Positions 16,117 through 25,489 of a DNA stretch of 64,000 nucleotides are shown here, in pieces. The stretch comes from Chitinophaga vietnamensis. Its GTDB lineage: Bacteria; Bacteroidota; Bacteroidia; Chitinophagales; Chitinophagaceae. The stretch is from positions 124,001-188,000 of the forward strand of contig NZ_CABHMS010000008.1 in the NCBI RefSeq assembly GCF_902167635.1. Reading direction: 5' to 3'. Below the pieces are notes generated by a model. That model was not told the origin of the DNA and did not search any database. It saw only the letters and a program-made list of their open reading frames with translations. How positions within the stretch are numbered: position 1 is the stretch's first letter; each line of letters begins with the position of its first letter. The position numbers were made by a program, and so were the translations under genes.

Positions 16117-17028
16117 TTAAATTAAATATGTCGTTTGCATGACCGGATATAATAGCTTCCTGGATTGACCTTCAAAGCACTTTGCCAAACTGGATGTAGT
16201 CCGTTGCATGGCATTCATTAGCGGGCTTTTTTCCTCGTCCAATATCACATCCATCGCGGGAATCCCCAATAGCCGCTGCTTCATGGAAGGCGTCATCTCA
16301 AGATAGCTACCGTTCATCCTCACAATGTCTGCCACTATCATGTCTACATATGGCCTATAGGGCTCCATAATATCGTCTGCCAGGCAATATGCATTGTATT
16401 GATTCCGGTGAAAAATACCGAGCGTAGGTAATAGACCTGACCCTACCAGACAACGTGCCGTTAACGCCCTTAGAATGGCATATCCGTAGTTAAGGAGATT
16501 GTTCGGAGGAGCCCCTTCCCTTAATCGCCTGAAATCTGTAGCACCAGGAAATATATTTTTCCAATAATAAGCAGCGGCCTTCGCTTCGCAGTTGTCACTG
16601 TCCCCACTTTTGACACTGGTAGCAAGTTTCAGCAAATACTTATTGGCAATTCTTTTCTGTTCCAATAAGTTGGCCTGGTTGGTGATTTTAGCCACTACTG
16701 TCTGATACCAAAGCTGCTTCTTTAAAGGAACCGATGCGCCTATTTGAAACTGAAATCTCTGGCTTTGAAGAGAGTGTCCATCCAGATTAAGCAGCATACC
16801 TGTTGGATGATGTGTGTCATTGCAGGTGATCACCGCAACATTATTGGCCAATAACTTGGCCAATACAGCCTGTGTTATTGTTATTTGCTGATGGTCCAAT
16901 ATTAATAAGCCAATATCTTCGATAGCCGCCTGCTTCTCTTCTCCCGTTGTTCCCAGCTCAATTATCAACTGCTCATTTCTTGTTTTCAAATAAGCAGGAT
17001 TCCCGAAATAAAGCGTACGCTTGATCAT
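16117..17028 (-). CDS. cas1: CRISPR-associated integrase Cas1 (type II)
   Basis: 303 residues. The N-terminal beta domain (about 1-80) is followed by the alpha-helical catalytic domain. The metal ligands expected for Cas1 are present: Glu148 in NCEAKAAAYYW, His207 in GIFHRNQ and acidic residues 218-222 in LADDIMEPYRPYV. Cas1 with Cas2 captures protospacers and inserts them at the array end. It starts three bases after the cas9 stop and its stop is one base before cas2, so all three are one operon. Confidence 0.98.
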   Translation of the reverse strand: MIKRTLYFGNPAYLKTRNEQLIIELGTTGEEKQAAIEDIGLLILDHQQITITQAVLAKLLANNVAVITCNDTHHPTGMLLNLDGHSLQSQRFQFQIGASVPLKKQLWYQTVVAKITNQANLLEQKRIANKYLLKLATSVKSGDSDNCEAKAAAYYWKNIFPGATDFRRLREGAPPNNLLNYGYAILRALTARCLVGSGLLPTLGIFHRNQYNAYCLADDIMEPYRPYVDMIVADIVRMNGSYLEMTPSMKQRLLGIPAMDVILDEEKSPLMNAMQRTTSSLAKCFEGQSRKLLYPVMQTTYLI

Positions 17029-17031
17029 AGG

Positions 17032-20000
17032 TCAAATGTTAATATTCCCTAATCTGCCAACTGTTAGTTTAATACAAGATTCTTTGATCATTAATCCATC
17101 TATAGATCGTTCCATTTTATTTGAAGAAGTGAACTCAACTTTATTAACTATACTTGTGGCTACTTCATGTTTAATAAAGAAAACCTGGTTTCCACTAAAG
17201 CTCACTACTTTATATATTCTGCCAACATACTTCGGATGTTTATCCCTGAATGAGATATTTGAGTTTTGTTGTAATTCATCTTCAGTAGGTAGATATACCA
17301 GGTCATTGGGAGAGAGATGAAACAGCAGCGGCTGTCCCTTGATATCCCGTTCAGGAACTGAACTTAGGCCTTGTTTCTGTCGTTCAATAACTATGTTTAG
17401 TGGAATTGATTCGAAACTGCGCTTCCCTTTTTCACCCTGATACACCGCAAAGAATAAATTTGTACCTTTTTCTGCCTCTACAAATTTCCTGGACTTATTG
17501 CCGCTTTGACCCAACTGGAATTTACTCCCTAATTCAAAGACCCTGGCTTTATAAATCGGCTGATGAAACTTCCCGTCATTATAGTCTCTGATATGCTTGT
17601 TAAGCTCTTCAAGTCCCTCGGGGGTAAAAGCCATTTCAGGGTTATTTTCCCTGGCCGCCAGGTAGTTTTTTAATATTTTCTGAATACCTGTATCTGTGAT
17701 AGCTTCAATAGTTTTCAGATCGAAGGACGTGTCAATATCTTTACGCGTAGCGGTTATTATTTTCCCTTTAGGTACCTTGATTCTCGGCAGGTTCACCAGG
17801 CCGGAGACAGTGTCTTTATGCAATGGCTTCCGTATTGCCCAGTTCTGCCCGTTTTGTTTTTGTAATGCTTTGACTTTAACGCCATCCTTTACAACCCAGC
17901 TCTCATAGTGATTCGTAGCCTTGTTAATGATGCGAAGGTTTTGTTTAAAGCTGACAATAATACTTTCGAGCGCGTTTTTAACGCCGACAGTAAAGTTTTG
18001 CCATGGCTTATGAAACTCTTTGGGAATTTCCCTTTCTATTTTTTCGCCGGTTTCAGGATGGATATAACTGACCTGCTCATATCTTCTCAGTTTCCTGTTC
18101 AGATCATAGCGTACCGGCGACTTGGCATACAAATTATTTAACAGGTTGATGTGATCTCTTGTCGTACAACAGATAATTAATGCATCCAGCGCGTGGTGAC
18201 GGTGATCCAACCGTTTCCTGGAAAAGTTTTTTGATTCGTTTAGCGGCACCGTAGGGAGGAACTTTTGATAAGTCTCATTCCAGGCAGTATAGTTCGACGA
18301 ATTGCTCTGTGCATTCATCCGTTCGAACCTCGGAAGGATCAGATCATTCCAGACATCGTTTAACCCCCAGTCCTGTTTTAATATGCCAGTTATCCTACCA
18401 TTCGTCTGAATTAAATTTTTTGAATTAACGCCATCGTCATCAGTTGCTGATCTGACAATATTGGATAAAAGTCCGGAGATAAACTTGCTAATATAACGAG
18501 TGTCGTTGAGTTGTCTTTCTATCATTTTCTCCGGAATATCTTCCATTAAAAGCTTGTTGCGCTTACTTCTGTTCTTTGCGTAATGTTGGTTAACAAAATC
18601 TTCATATTCCTTTACTTCAAAAATACGAACCGTTTTTCCCAATCCTGTCTGTACTATTTCACCATGATGACTTTTGATAAATTCAAGTCCTACCTGGTTG
18701 TCTTTTAACTTGTTTACGGCCGCTTCGCAAATCACTTTATTTGAAAAACTATCATCAAAATACCTGCTTTGTGGAATGATATGTTCAATCTCGTATGCTG
18801 GAGTGAATAACTTATTAAGCGGGATGATAGCCCCGGTATATGGAGAACGGTATTTTTGTTCGAGCCAGAGTTTATATTTTTTTAATTCAGCAGACGAGGG
18901 TTGGGCTATCTTGCTGATTTTGATAATTTCTTCATTGATCTCTATATCAGAATTCAAAACCCCTTCTTCATAGATCTTCAATATTTCCTGTTGCATGGGA
19001 GAATAAGGGCGTACGTTTTCGATGTCAGGGTCATTTAGCAGCTCGCCGAGCAATGCCTTTATTCTCAAATTGGTATTTTCATTTTCTAAAACCTGGTTGG
19101 TAATTTTTTTTCTTTCATCTGCGGGATTTTTCATCTCCCTGCCAAGCTCGATATGAATTTCATCGAAGAAATCACTGGCGCCATTTCCGTATTGTTGCCA
19201 TACATCTTTGACTACACGCATGGTCTCCATTACCACCTGCTCTACAATGGGATTACGTAAGGAGTGCTGCCTGAAATCCTTCAGAAAGGATGCTATATCC
19301 TGTGGTGAACGCCATTTATCTGTACTCGTCGCCTCCGAATGATACCCATATATTATATATTGTGCGAGCCACACCTGCAAGCCCTGGAAGCTGTTTTCAT
19401 GGACTAAATGTATAGCATGTTTTCTAACCCTGTCTTTGATATTTTCATCGTATTCACCGGTAATTATTTTTTCAATTCTGGATTTGGATGACTCATCTAT
19501 GGCCTCCCAATTCCAGTATTTCCCCACACGCATCAGTGGGAGGAGTTTTTTTATGGCCTTCTCTGAGAAAGATCCATAGTCACTTTTGAATGGTGGGAAC
19601 TTCTTAAATGAACTAACAAATGTTACCTGATCGATGCCATATTTTTCAGCAAAGGTTTTTAGCGCCTTCTCATATTCCACTTTATCCGTTACAGAATAGA
19701 TAATATGCCATAACTGATATTCGTGTTCTTTCGTTGGAAATCCTGTTGGTAGGGCATCTACTTTCTCCAATCTGTTTTTTATAAGCGCTCCTGTTTCATT
19801 ACATGGATATATTTTATCACTGACATAATTCCATCTATATTTTTCGATTTCCGCGCTTAGTGCTTTTCCCTTGAACCCCTTTTTTTCCAGGATGAATTTC
19901 AGCAGGTGTTTTTGCTCAATTTCTTTTCTGTTATCCAGGAATCTGAATAACTCTTCCCGGTCTTCAATATTGGTTATAAAATCAGCAGTAACATTGGTAT

Positions 20001-21345
20001 CGTCCATTTTCTTGTAAATAGAAAGATTGTGTTGCCATTGCCATATCCTGAATTCCTGGTAGTAGGGATTTGACTTAGCAATGGCTTTGAGGTACTGCTG
20101 GTGGACGGTGCCATTTTTATCTTTATAGGTACGATATTCCAGCGGGCAATTGGCTATAGAAGATTTCTGACTCTTCAACGGGCGTTGATAAAAGAGAATA
20201 TCATCCATGAGGAGATGTAAAATATCTTTTTCCTTTAAGACAAGCTGGCGGGCTTCATTGCTTCTGTATAGCTCTCTAATGCAATGATTATATACTTCCT
20301 CCTGTTTTAATGCTGCATGAAATTCCTGTTGCTTTAACAGGATTTGCTTTAGCTCCTGTCTATAAAATCTCCGTTCAATTGTATGTATCAATTTGCCCTT
20401 TATTTTTTGCCCAGGCTTTTTTAGCAGGTGGTCGTAAATAAAGGCGCCTACCGTGTTTCGGGAGTTTTCGATTTCTTTTTCAGTTTTCTTTTTTAACAAT
20501 GTCCAGTCACCTTCTGAAGGCGCCCGGAAGCTCCTTTTTTTAATGGTGCCATCATTATCCAGGTCTGTGGTTACAATGAAGTCCCTTGTTTTACCTTTCC
20601 AGTCATATAATGGCACCTTGTTGGAGCGCCTGTATTCCCACCCATTTTCCAACGTTAAGGTATACCATGTCTCTCCTTTTTTGTTTTGTTCTTCATCTGT
20701 CGACACATCCAATATCTTTAACGAGTGGAATTCCACAAGTTTATTAGGATGCTCTTCCTCTTCTTCCCCCCTGAGCTGATAGTAACCACGTTTTTGGTTA
20801 AAATTCAATAATATCCAAGCTAGTTCCTCTTTCTCTATCCTTTCAGCAAGCGCTTTTTTACGGAGGTAATATATCGTCCAGTCGTAGGGTATGAGTTTCT
20901 GTTCCCCCTTTTCGTTTTTTAATAATTCGGGTTGGGATATTTGGAAGTCAGCGAGCATTTCCGAAAAAGACTTTTTAAATATGAAACCATCCTTATCATA
21001 AGGAAGTTTGGGCTCTCCATTTTTAAATTTCCCTAAGCGTTTTTCAAAATCAATTGCAGCCGCATAGTGCGCTGGTAGAAATCCCATTACATTCAATACT
21101 CTGTGAAGACGTTCTCTCCGCAGCAAAAATCGCTCGCGTAACCTTCGTGAGCTCCTGAGCCGTGTACGTTCCGCAGTTTGTGATATGGAATTACCTTTGT
21201 CAAATTCCCCCAAAATATCCTGCGACATAGGTATAATACGCGTTCCCGAAGCAATTATCTCTCCGATTTTATTAGGAAAATCTTGCTTGATGAGTGACCA
21301 ACCAATGGAATTGGTGCCGATATCTAAACCAAAAATTCTTTTCAT
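17032..21345 (-). CDS. cas9: CRISPR-associated endonuclease Cas9, type II-C
   Basis: 1437 residues, at the large end of II-C and typical for Bacteroidota. RuvC-I has Asp8 in IFGLDIGTNSIGWSL. The arginine-rich bridge helix is at about 58-83 (RTRLRSSRRLRERFLLRRERL, slightly longer than a usual core). RuvC-II has Glu733 in HIELGREMKNP. The HNH domain has His855 in YEIEHIIPQS and Asn869 in FSNKVIC. RuvC-III has His1051 and Asp1054 in HRHHALDALI. The C-terminal ~300 residues should bind the PAM, which I cannot predict. All catalytic residues are intact, so the nuclease is likely active. It is the first gene of the operon and diverges from the tracrRNA. Confidence 0.99.
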   Translation of the reverse strand: MKRIFGLDIGTNSIGWSLIKQDFPNKIGEIIASGTRIIPMSQDILGEFDKGNSISQTAERTRLRSSRRLRERFLLRRERLHRVLNVMGFLPAHYAAAIDFEKRLGKFKNGEPKLPYDKDGFIFKKSFSEMLADFQISQPELLKNEKGEQKLIPYDWTIYYLRKKALAERIEKEELAWILLNFNQKRGYYQLRGEEEEEHPNKLVEFHSLKILDVSTDEEQNKKGETWYTLTLENGWEYRRSNKVPLYDWKGKTRDFIVTTDLDNDGTIKKRSFRAPSEGDWTLLKKKTEKEIENSRNTVGAFIYDHLLKKPGQKIKGKLIHTIERRFYRQELKQILLKQQEFHAALKQEEVYNHCIRELYRSNEARQLVLKEKDILHLLMDDILFYQRPLKSQKSSIANCPLEYRTYKDKNGTVHQQYLKAIAKSNPYYQEFRIWQWQHNLSIYKKMDDTNVTADFITNIEDREELFRFLDNRKEIEQKHLLKFILEKKGFKGKALSAEIEKYRWNYVSDKIYPCNETGALIKNRLEKVDALPTGFPTKEHEYQLWHIIYSVTDKVEYEKALKTFAEKYGIDQVTFVSSFKKFPPFKSDYGSFSEKAIKKLLPLMRVGKYWNWEAIDESSKSRIEKIITGEYDENIKDRVRKHAIHLVHENSFQGLQVWLAQYIIYGYHSEATSTDKWRSPQDIASFLKDFRQHSLRNPIVEQVVMETMRVVKDVWQQYGNGASDFFDEIHIELGREMKNPADERKKITNQVLENENTNLRIKALLGELLNDPDIENVRPYSPMQQEILKIYEEGVLNSDIEINEEIIKISKIAQPSSAELKKYKLWLEQKYRSPYTGAIIPLNKLFTPAYEIEHIIPQSRYFDDSFSNKVICEAAVNKLKDNQVGLEFIKSHHGEIVQTGLGKTVRIFEVKEYEDFVNQHYAKNRSKRNKLLMEDIPEKMIERQLNDTRYISKFISGLLSNIVRSATDDDGVNSKNLIQTNGRITGILKQDWGLNDVWNDLILPRFERMNAQSNSSNYTAWNETYQKFLPTVPLNESKNFSRKRLDHRHHALDALIICCTTRDHINLLNNLYAKSPVRYDLNRKLRRYEQVSYIHPETGEKIEREIPKEFHKPWQNFTVGVKNALESIIVSFKQNLRIINKATNHYESWVVKDGVKVKALQKQNGQNWAIRKPLHKDTVSGLVNLPRIKVPKGKIITATRKDIDTSFDLKTIEAITDTGIQKILKNYLAARENNPEMAFTPEGLEELNKHIRDYNDGKFHQPIYKARVFELGSKFQLGQSGNKSRKFVEAEKGTNLFFAVYQGEKGKRSFESIPLNIVIERQKQGLSSVPERDIKGQPLLFHLSPNDLVYLPTEDELQQNSNISFRDKHPKYVGRIYKVVSFSGNQVFFIKHEVATSIVNKVEFTSSNKMERSIDGLMIKESCIKLTVGRLGNINI

Positions 21346-21382
21346 TTCATTTTTTATTATTGAATAAATAATCTACCTTCAA

Positions 21383-21455
21383 CAATGAAAGCAATTCACA
21401 ATAAGGATTATTCCGTTGTGAAAACATGTAAGGTGGGGCAACTCGCCTTTTTTTT
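21383..21455 (+). ncRNA. tracrRNA
   Basis: The anti-repeat TGAAAGCAATTCACAA (21386-21401) is perfectly complementary to repeat positions 2-17. A small nexus-like hairpin follows (GGA-TTAT-TCC, about 21404-21413), then a single-stranded GTTGTGAAAACATGT stretch and a terminator hairpin (stem 21430-21437 with 21442-21449, loop GCAA) with eight T. A box TACCTTCA (21374-21381) just upstream partly fits TAnnTTTG. The 5' end is therefore approximate. It is transcribed away from cas9 and on the same strand as the array, as required for pairing with the crRNA. Confidence 0.92.
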
Positions 21456-21880
21456 ATTAAGACTGCTTTCATGATTTGTGGTATGCTCATACTAAATGAA
21501 TAGACGCCTTTCTTTCATACAGACTGCTGTCATTAACTCTTTCTGGTATCCTTTGGGGATTGTTAAAATTGAAGTATTCACTACAGTTTATAAGCTTTAA
21601 GGTTGATACAATGTGTCCGTTTTCCATTGCATGGAAGGCAAGTTGCTTTGAAATAAAGTTAATCAGGGATTGAAAGCAACTCTTAACAGGCCTGCCAGCA
21701 TTCACTGACTGCGCCTATCTAACAAATATAATAAAAAGATATGAGTTCTGTACATACCTCCGGAAATTAATTGATGCTTGTTTTGAGATAATGAAAGGCT
21801 GCCCCACACAACAATCTCCCCTCTCACGTGTTATATCCCAGTACACCCCTCTCATCACCATTAAAGAAAGAATATAACAA
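21456..21880. other. Intergenic region without a supported gene
   Basis: No ORF here looks coding; a 72-codon minus-strand frame at 21487-21705 has no recognisable features. An 8-bp inverted repeat GTTGCTTT (21642-21649) / AAAGCAAC (21673-21680) shares the TTGCTTT core of the CRISPR repeat, and its left arm continues as GAAA, so the region may contain decayed repeat or anti-repeat sequence. Confidence 0.5.
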
Positions 21881-22945
21881 ATGCAATACAGCATCTCTTT
21901 CTGCACCGTTTGTATGAACAGGGCGATGCACCTCAAAGAAACCCTGTTACAAAATATCATTGATAATCTCGATTACCACCCTGTCGAGTTTGTGCTGCTG
22001 GATTATGGCTCCCGCGATGATATGTACGACTGGGCGCGGCAAACCTTACAGTCTTATGTAAACAAAGGCCTGCTTCGATATTACCGTAATCCTGAACCGC
22101 AGTTTTTTCATATGAGCCATGCGAAGAATATGGCGCTCAGACTGGCTTCCAACGAAATCGTTTGCAGCGTAGATGCTGATAACTTCACTGGTCGCGGATT
22201 TGCGGCTTATATCAACGAGCGGTTTAGCAGGGAAAGTGATATTTTCTTGTCGCCCCCGCGTATCGGTATCGACAAAAAATGGTGGGATGTACAGGGGAGG
22301 ATTTGTTTACGCAAAGATGATTTCTATACGTTGCGTGGATATGATGAAGGCGTTGTTGAATATGGTTATGAAGATCAGGACTTCAAGAACCGCCTTGAGG
22401 TATTCGGCCGCCGTAAGGTGGTGATCAAAGATCCGGCCTTCTTACAAGCCCTCCAACATGACGATAGCCTGCGCATCGCAGAGGGGTGCTCCACCAAGAA
22501 GATGAAAGAGCTGTTCATCTCCATTGCTGATGATACGTCCGAGATCATTTATCTACAGAATAACAATAGTTATGAACGCTTCTACACCGATAACGACCTG
22601 TTGATACAGGAAGGCAATCGCCCGATGAAGATATCGCTGCGGAACATGTATACAGGCATTTACGCCGGTGATGGCCGTTCCCTGCAACTATACAAGAGGA
22701 ACAATGAACCCCTGATGATTTTGTCTATTCAAAGTGATGGAAGCCTGCGGTCGAAAGACCAGCGCGAGTTCTATCCTATCACTTCAAGACAACTATGCGA
22801 GAGCTTCCTCATGCAGCGCGCGATTTATCTTGGGAGAAAAGTATATATCTCTAACCGCAATAGAGCTACCGCGGTGAATGGAGTAGGCTTTGGGACGGGA
22901 ACCGTTTGGAGAAATTTTTCCGATGAGCGCATTATCCTTGATTAG
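21881..22945 (+). CDS. Glycosyltransferase family 2, galactosyltransferase-like
   Basis: 354 residues. The GT-A fold begins at once (SISFCTVCMNRAMHLKETL), with nucleotide-sugar-binding segment FVLLDYGSRDD (about 38-48) and the DxD-like CSVDADNF (about 94-101). The acceptor-side region KDDFYTLRGYDEGVVEYGYEDQDFKNRL (quoted in parts: RGYDEG and YGYEDQDF) matches the C-terminal galactosyltransferase-type motif in which an ED pair closes the active site. The last ~120 residues are an extra beta-rich domain of unknown role. There is no signal peptide or membrane segment. It stands alone before tRNA-Gly, and the acceptor is unknown. Confidence 0.85.
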   Translation: MQYSISFCTVCMNRAMHLKETLLQNIIDNLDYHPVEFVLLDYGSRDDMYDWARQTLQSYVNKGLLRYYRNPEPQFFHMSHAKNMALRLASNEIVCSVDADNFTGRGFAAYINERFSRESDIFLSPPRIGIDKKWWDVQGRICLRKDDFYTLRGYDEGVVEYGYEDQDFKNRLEVFGRRKVVIKDPAFLQALQHDDSLRIAEGCSTKKMKELFISIADDTSEIIYLQNNNSYERFYTDNDLLIQEGNRPMKISLRNMYTGIYAGDGRSLQLYKRNNEPLMILSIQSDGSLRSKDQREFYPITSRQLCESFLMQRAIYLGRKVYISNRNRATAVNGVGFGTGTVWRNFSDERIILD

Positions 22946-22952
22946 ATTTTTT

Positions 22953-22960
22953 TACCTTTA
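22953..22960 (+). promoter_or_regulatory. -7 box of tRNA-Gly
   Basis: TACCTTTA matches TAnnTTTG at seven of eight positions and lies 10 bp before the tRNA. No clear TTG box sits at the proper distance. Confidence 0.4.
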
Positions 22961-22970
22961 GTTATTACCT

Positions 22971-23043
22971 GCGGAAGTAGCTCACCCGGTAGAGCGACAG
23001 CTTCCCAAGCTGTAGGTAGCGGGTTCGAGTCCCGTCTTCCGCT
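22971..23043 (+). tRNA. tRNA-Gly (anticodon CCC)
   Basis: 73 nt. The acceptor GCGGAAG pairs with CTTCCGC, the anticodon stem is ACAGC/GCTGT with loop TTCCCAA (anticodon CCC), the T-arm is GCGGG-TTCGAGT-CCCGT, and the discriminator is T. The CCA end is not encoded. Confidence 0.96.
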
Positions 23044-23090
23044 CTTTAACATGTTCTTGATAAGAACGATACCTATATCTCAACATTTAT

Positions 23091-24083
23091 ATGAAGAAGT
23101 TACTGATGCTTGCCGCCAGCTGTTTGTTAACACTCCCGGTCTTTTCACAGAAATACCAGTACGACGACTCCACCCATCTCGCTTTTCTGAATAAAGAATG
23201 GTGCGAGGTAGATAAGAAAGAAGATGCTGCCTACGTCCGCCTGATCACCGGTGTGAATAAAGAAAGGCCCGTGTACATCTTCCGCGATTTCTTTGTAACA
23301 GGAGAACCACAGATGGTGGGCGGATCCACCAGCAGGGAATTCCTTCGTGAAGAAGGCGAATTTGTCTGGTACTTTAAAGAAACAAAAAAACTAAGCCGCA
23401 AGGGCAGCTATTCCAAAGGTCAGCCTACCGGCACCTGGTATGATTTCTACCGCAATGGCGAATTGCAGACAGAATACATCGTATTGAGCGAGGCCGACAA
23501 AACTGAACAAAAACTGGATACCAGGATTTACAGTCGTCGTATCATTAATAGTTGGGATAGCACTGGCAAGAAAGAGGTAAGCGATGGTAATGGCTTGTTT
23601 ATCCAGCGCGACAAAGATTATAAGACTACCGGTAAAGTAACCATCAAGAACGGCTTTCCTGATGGGATATGGGAAATATACGACGCTTCCGGACAGAAAA
23701 CAGAAGAGCAGCAATACCGCGATGGCATTTTTATTAAAGGTCAACACGTAGGTAACGGTACCGCCTATACGTACGATACCCTGAGTGTTCGGCCTGAATA
23801 CCCTGGTGGAGAAATGGCCTTGAACCGCTTCCTGGCCAGGAATATCCGCTACCCGCGGATCGCGCAGGAGAAAGGTATGCAAGGCACCGTGATACTCAAA
23901 TTTATAGTAGGAACAGATGGACGTATCAGCAATATCACCGTTTGCACAAGCGCCGGCACACCATTGGATAATGAAGCATCCAGAGTGGTGAGCCTGATGC
24001 CAGTGTGGAAACCGGGCATGCGGCTCGGATTAGTGCATGCAGAAGAGATGAACCTGCCGGTAAGATTTACGTTGAGATATTAA
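23091..24083 (+). CDS. TonB-family protein with MORN-like repeats
   Basis: 330 residues. A signal peptide (first ~19 residues, ending VFSQ) precedes a middle region with MORN/toxin-WDGH-like repeats (KGSYSKGQPTGTWYDFYRNG and VTIKNGFPDGIWEIYDASGQ). The C-terminal TonB domain is at about 232-330 (RPEYPGGEMALNRFLARNIR, then GTVILKFIVGTDGRI and VSLMPVWKPG). It lacks the N-terminal membrane anchor of classical TonB, so it is a periplasmic protein with a TonB-C fold, common in Bacteroidota. An energy-transducing role is uncertain. A strong hairpin follows the stop. Confidence 0.85.
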   Translation: MKKLLMLAASCLLTLPVFSQKYQYDDSTHLAFLNKEWCEVDKKEDAAYVRLITGVNKERPVYIFRDFFVTGEPQMVGGSTSREFLREEGEFVWYFKETKKLSRKGSYSKGQPTGTWYDFYRNGELQTEYIVLSEADKTEQKLDTRIYSRRIINSWDSTGKKEVSDGNGLFIQRDKDYKTTGKVTIKNGFPDGIWEIYDASGQKTEEQQYRDGIFIKGQHVGNGTAYTYDTLSVRPEYPGGEMALNRFLARNIRYPRIAQEKGMQGTVILKFIVGTDGRISNITVCTSAGTPLDNEASRVVSLMPVWKPGMRLGLVHAEEMNLPVRFTLRY

Positions 24084-24086
24084 AAA

Positions 24087-24108
24087 GCTGGCCGCTCATG
24101 CGGCCAGC
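24087..24108. terminator. Convergent terminator
   Basis: A perfect 9-bp stem GCTGGCCGC / GCGGCCAGC with loop TCAT. On the minus strand it is followed by TTTTT, so it suits the slipin transcript best. On the plus strand the tail is CTTCTTAC, which is weaker. Confidence 0.85.
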
Positions 24109-24112
24109 CTTC

Positions 24113-25210
24113 TTACTTACTAATGAAGATCTGCCTTAACTGATCTATCAACACCCCATTGCCATTGACGCTAATGTTGTTGATCTTCTCTGCAATCTTC
24201 TCCACATATTCCATTTCTTTCAGTTTAAACAGCATAGGATTATCTTCCATCAGCCTGGCGGTATTCAGCAGGCTCCTGGTGCTGGCAGTTTCTTCCCTTC
24301 TCATGATAATATTGGCCTGCGCTTTCTTTTCAGCGATCAGTACCTGGTTCATGATCTCTTTCACATCGCCTGGAAGCACGATATCCCTGATGCCGAAGTC
24401 TTGTACTGAAATGCCCAGCCCTGCTGTCTTTGAGGCTACCGCTTCCAGGATGAATGGTGACAGGGTATCTTTTTTGTCCAGCAGATCATCGAACGTTAAC
24501 GCACCTACGTATTCACGCAGTGCTAACTGGAAAAGGGTATACAACTGCTTTTCGTGATCCTTGTTCTGCAACAAGGCACGCGCTATATCACTGATGCGGA
24601 ACTGTGCCCAGGCATTGATACGCAAAGCCGCCTTGTCTTTCGTCAGGATCTCCTGGCCGTTCATTTCCTGTTGCTGCTGACGCATATCTACTCTTTGCAA
24701 GTTGATAACGGTGCTATTTACCCACCATTGGTAGATGCCTGGCTGCAGTACTTTTGCAAATTTCGCATCGATGAACAACAGGCCCGCTTCATGTTCTTCT
24801 ACCCGGTAGCTTCTCACGTAAGCCGCCATCAGCCTGGACGACAGGATGAAGGGATCTATCTCTGCAGGGATATCTATCCTGCTGATATCTATATGAACGA
24901 ATTTATAATCGACTGTATTTTTCCAGTAAGTATATCTTCCGGATGTCAGTACTTTTTGTAGCAAACCGTTTTCGTATTGCAGCGCGATTTCATTATCGCC
25001 CACATTCACTACCTGTAATGCGGCTGCCAATGCGGCGTCTTGCAGGAGCGCGTTCAGCTCCAGCGGCGCATTGAACGGTTGATAGATGTCATAGATTTTT
25101 ACCTCTTCATTACCGAAGAACCAATATCTGCCTTCTTTCAGCATCTCCTGGTAAACACCTCTTTTGAATACCAATCCTCTTTCGTAGGCATTCACTACTA
25201 CTTTTTTCAT
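24113..25210 (-). CDS. Slipin / SPFH-domain protein
   Basis: 365 residues from the ATG at 25210, chosen because the chain then starts MKKVVVNAYERGLVFKRG as in slipins; an ATG 39 bp upstream is possible. The SPFH/Band 7 domain covers about 100-290. Typical features are NEIALQYENGLLQKVLTSG, KAALRINAWAQFRISD, ALREYVGALTFDDLL and LGISVQDFGIRDIVLPGDVKEIMNQV. Helical coiled coil follows (IAEKKAQANIIMRREETASTRSLLN, rich in A, E and R). No clear transmembrane helix is seen. SPFH proteins form ring scaffolds. Slipin genes are known to occur in RNA-repair (RtcB) and Ro60-Y RNA gene neighbourhoods, which is relevant because the 500 bp upstream carry tRNA-like RNAs on the same strand. No rtcB or Ro60 gene is in the window. 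Confidence 0.85.
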   Translation of the reverse strand: MKKVVVNAYERGLVFKRGVYQEMLKEGRYWFFGNEEVKIYDIYQPFNAPLELNALLQDAALAAALQVVNVGDNEIALQYENGLLQKVLTSGRYTYWKNTVDYKFVHIDISRIDIPAEIDPFILSSRLMAAYVRSYRVEEHEAGLLFIDAKFAKVLQPGIYQWWVNSTVINLQRVDMRQQQQEMNGQEILTKDKAALRINAWAQFRISDIARALLQNKDHEKQLYTLFQLALREYVGALTFDDLLDKKDTLSPFILEAVASKTAGLGISVQDFGIRDIVLPGDVKEIMNQVLIAEKKAQANIIMRREETASTRSLLNTARLMEDNPMLFKLKEMEYVEKIAEKINNISVNGNGVLIDQLRQIFISK

Positions 25211-25282
25211 ATGCTTGTTTTTAGGGTTCTGAATAATGATCACCGGCATTGTAGCTCATCAAACCTGCGCGGAGGCCATATG

Positions 25283-25359
25283 ATCACACCTTTTCGCTTA
25301 CTACATTGAAACACTTGCTGCCCCAGGTGCGCACTTGTATGTAAGCGGCCGTATGTGAT
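25283..25359 (-). ncRNA. Structured RNA segment upstream of slipin
   Basis: Nested inverted repeats on the minus strand: ATCACA (25359-25354) with TGTGAT (25288-25283), CGCTTAC (25347-25341) with GTAAGCG (25301-25295), and an inner CACCTG/CAAGTG stem. It begins 73 bp upstream of the slipin start. It could be a 5' UTR element of slipin, or a part of a Y RNA-like molecule with the permuted tRNA-like element further upstream. Polarity is inferred from context. Confidence 0.5.
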
Positions 25360-25489
25360 GCCAGCCGGCCTGCAAAGTGCCGGAACGATTGGAAGAATTC
25401 CTTCCTGAGCGGCCAATACCGGTGATTTTAAGACATCGCCATGTTTATAGAAGCGGCGGGCTTCTGCGAATATGGATACATGATCCAGA

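Noticed and set aside
21487-21705. 72-codon minus-strand frame
   Set aside because: No recognisable features, promoter or neighbour; composition is like the non-coding gap.
13410-23043. Integrated element bounded by tRNA-Asn and tRNA-Gly
   Set aside because: I saw no integrase gene and no direct repeat of either tRNA 3' end within the window.
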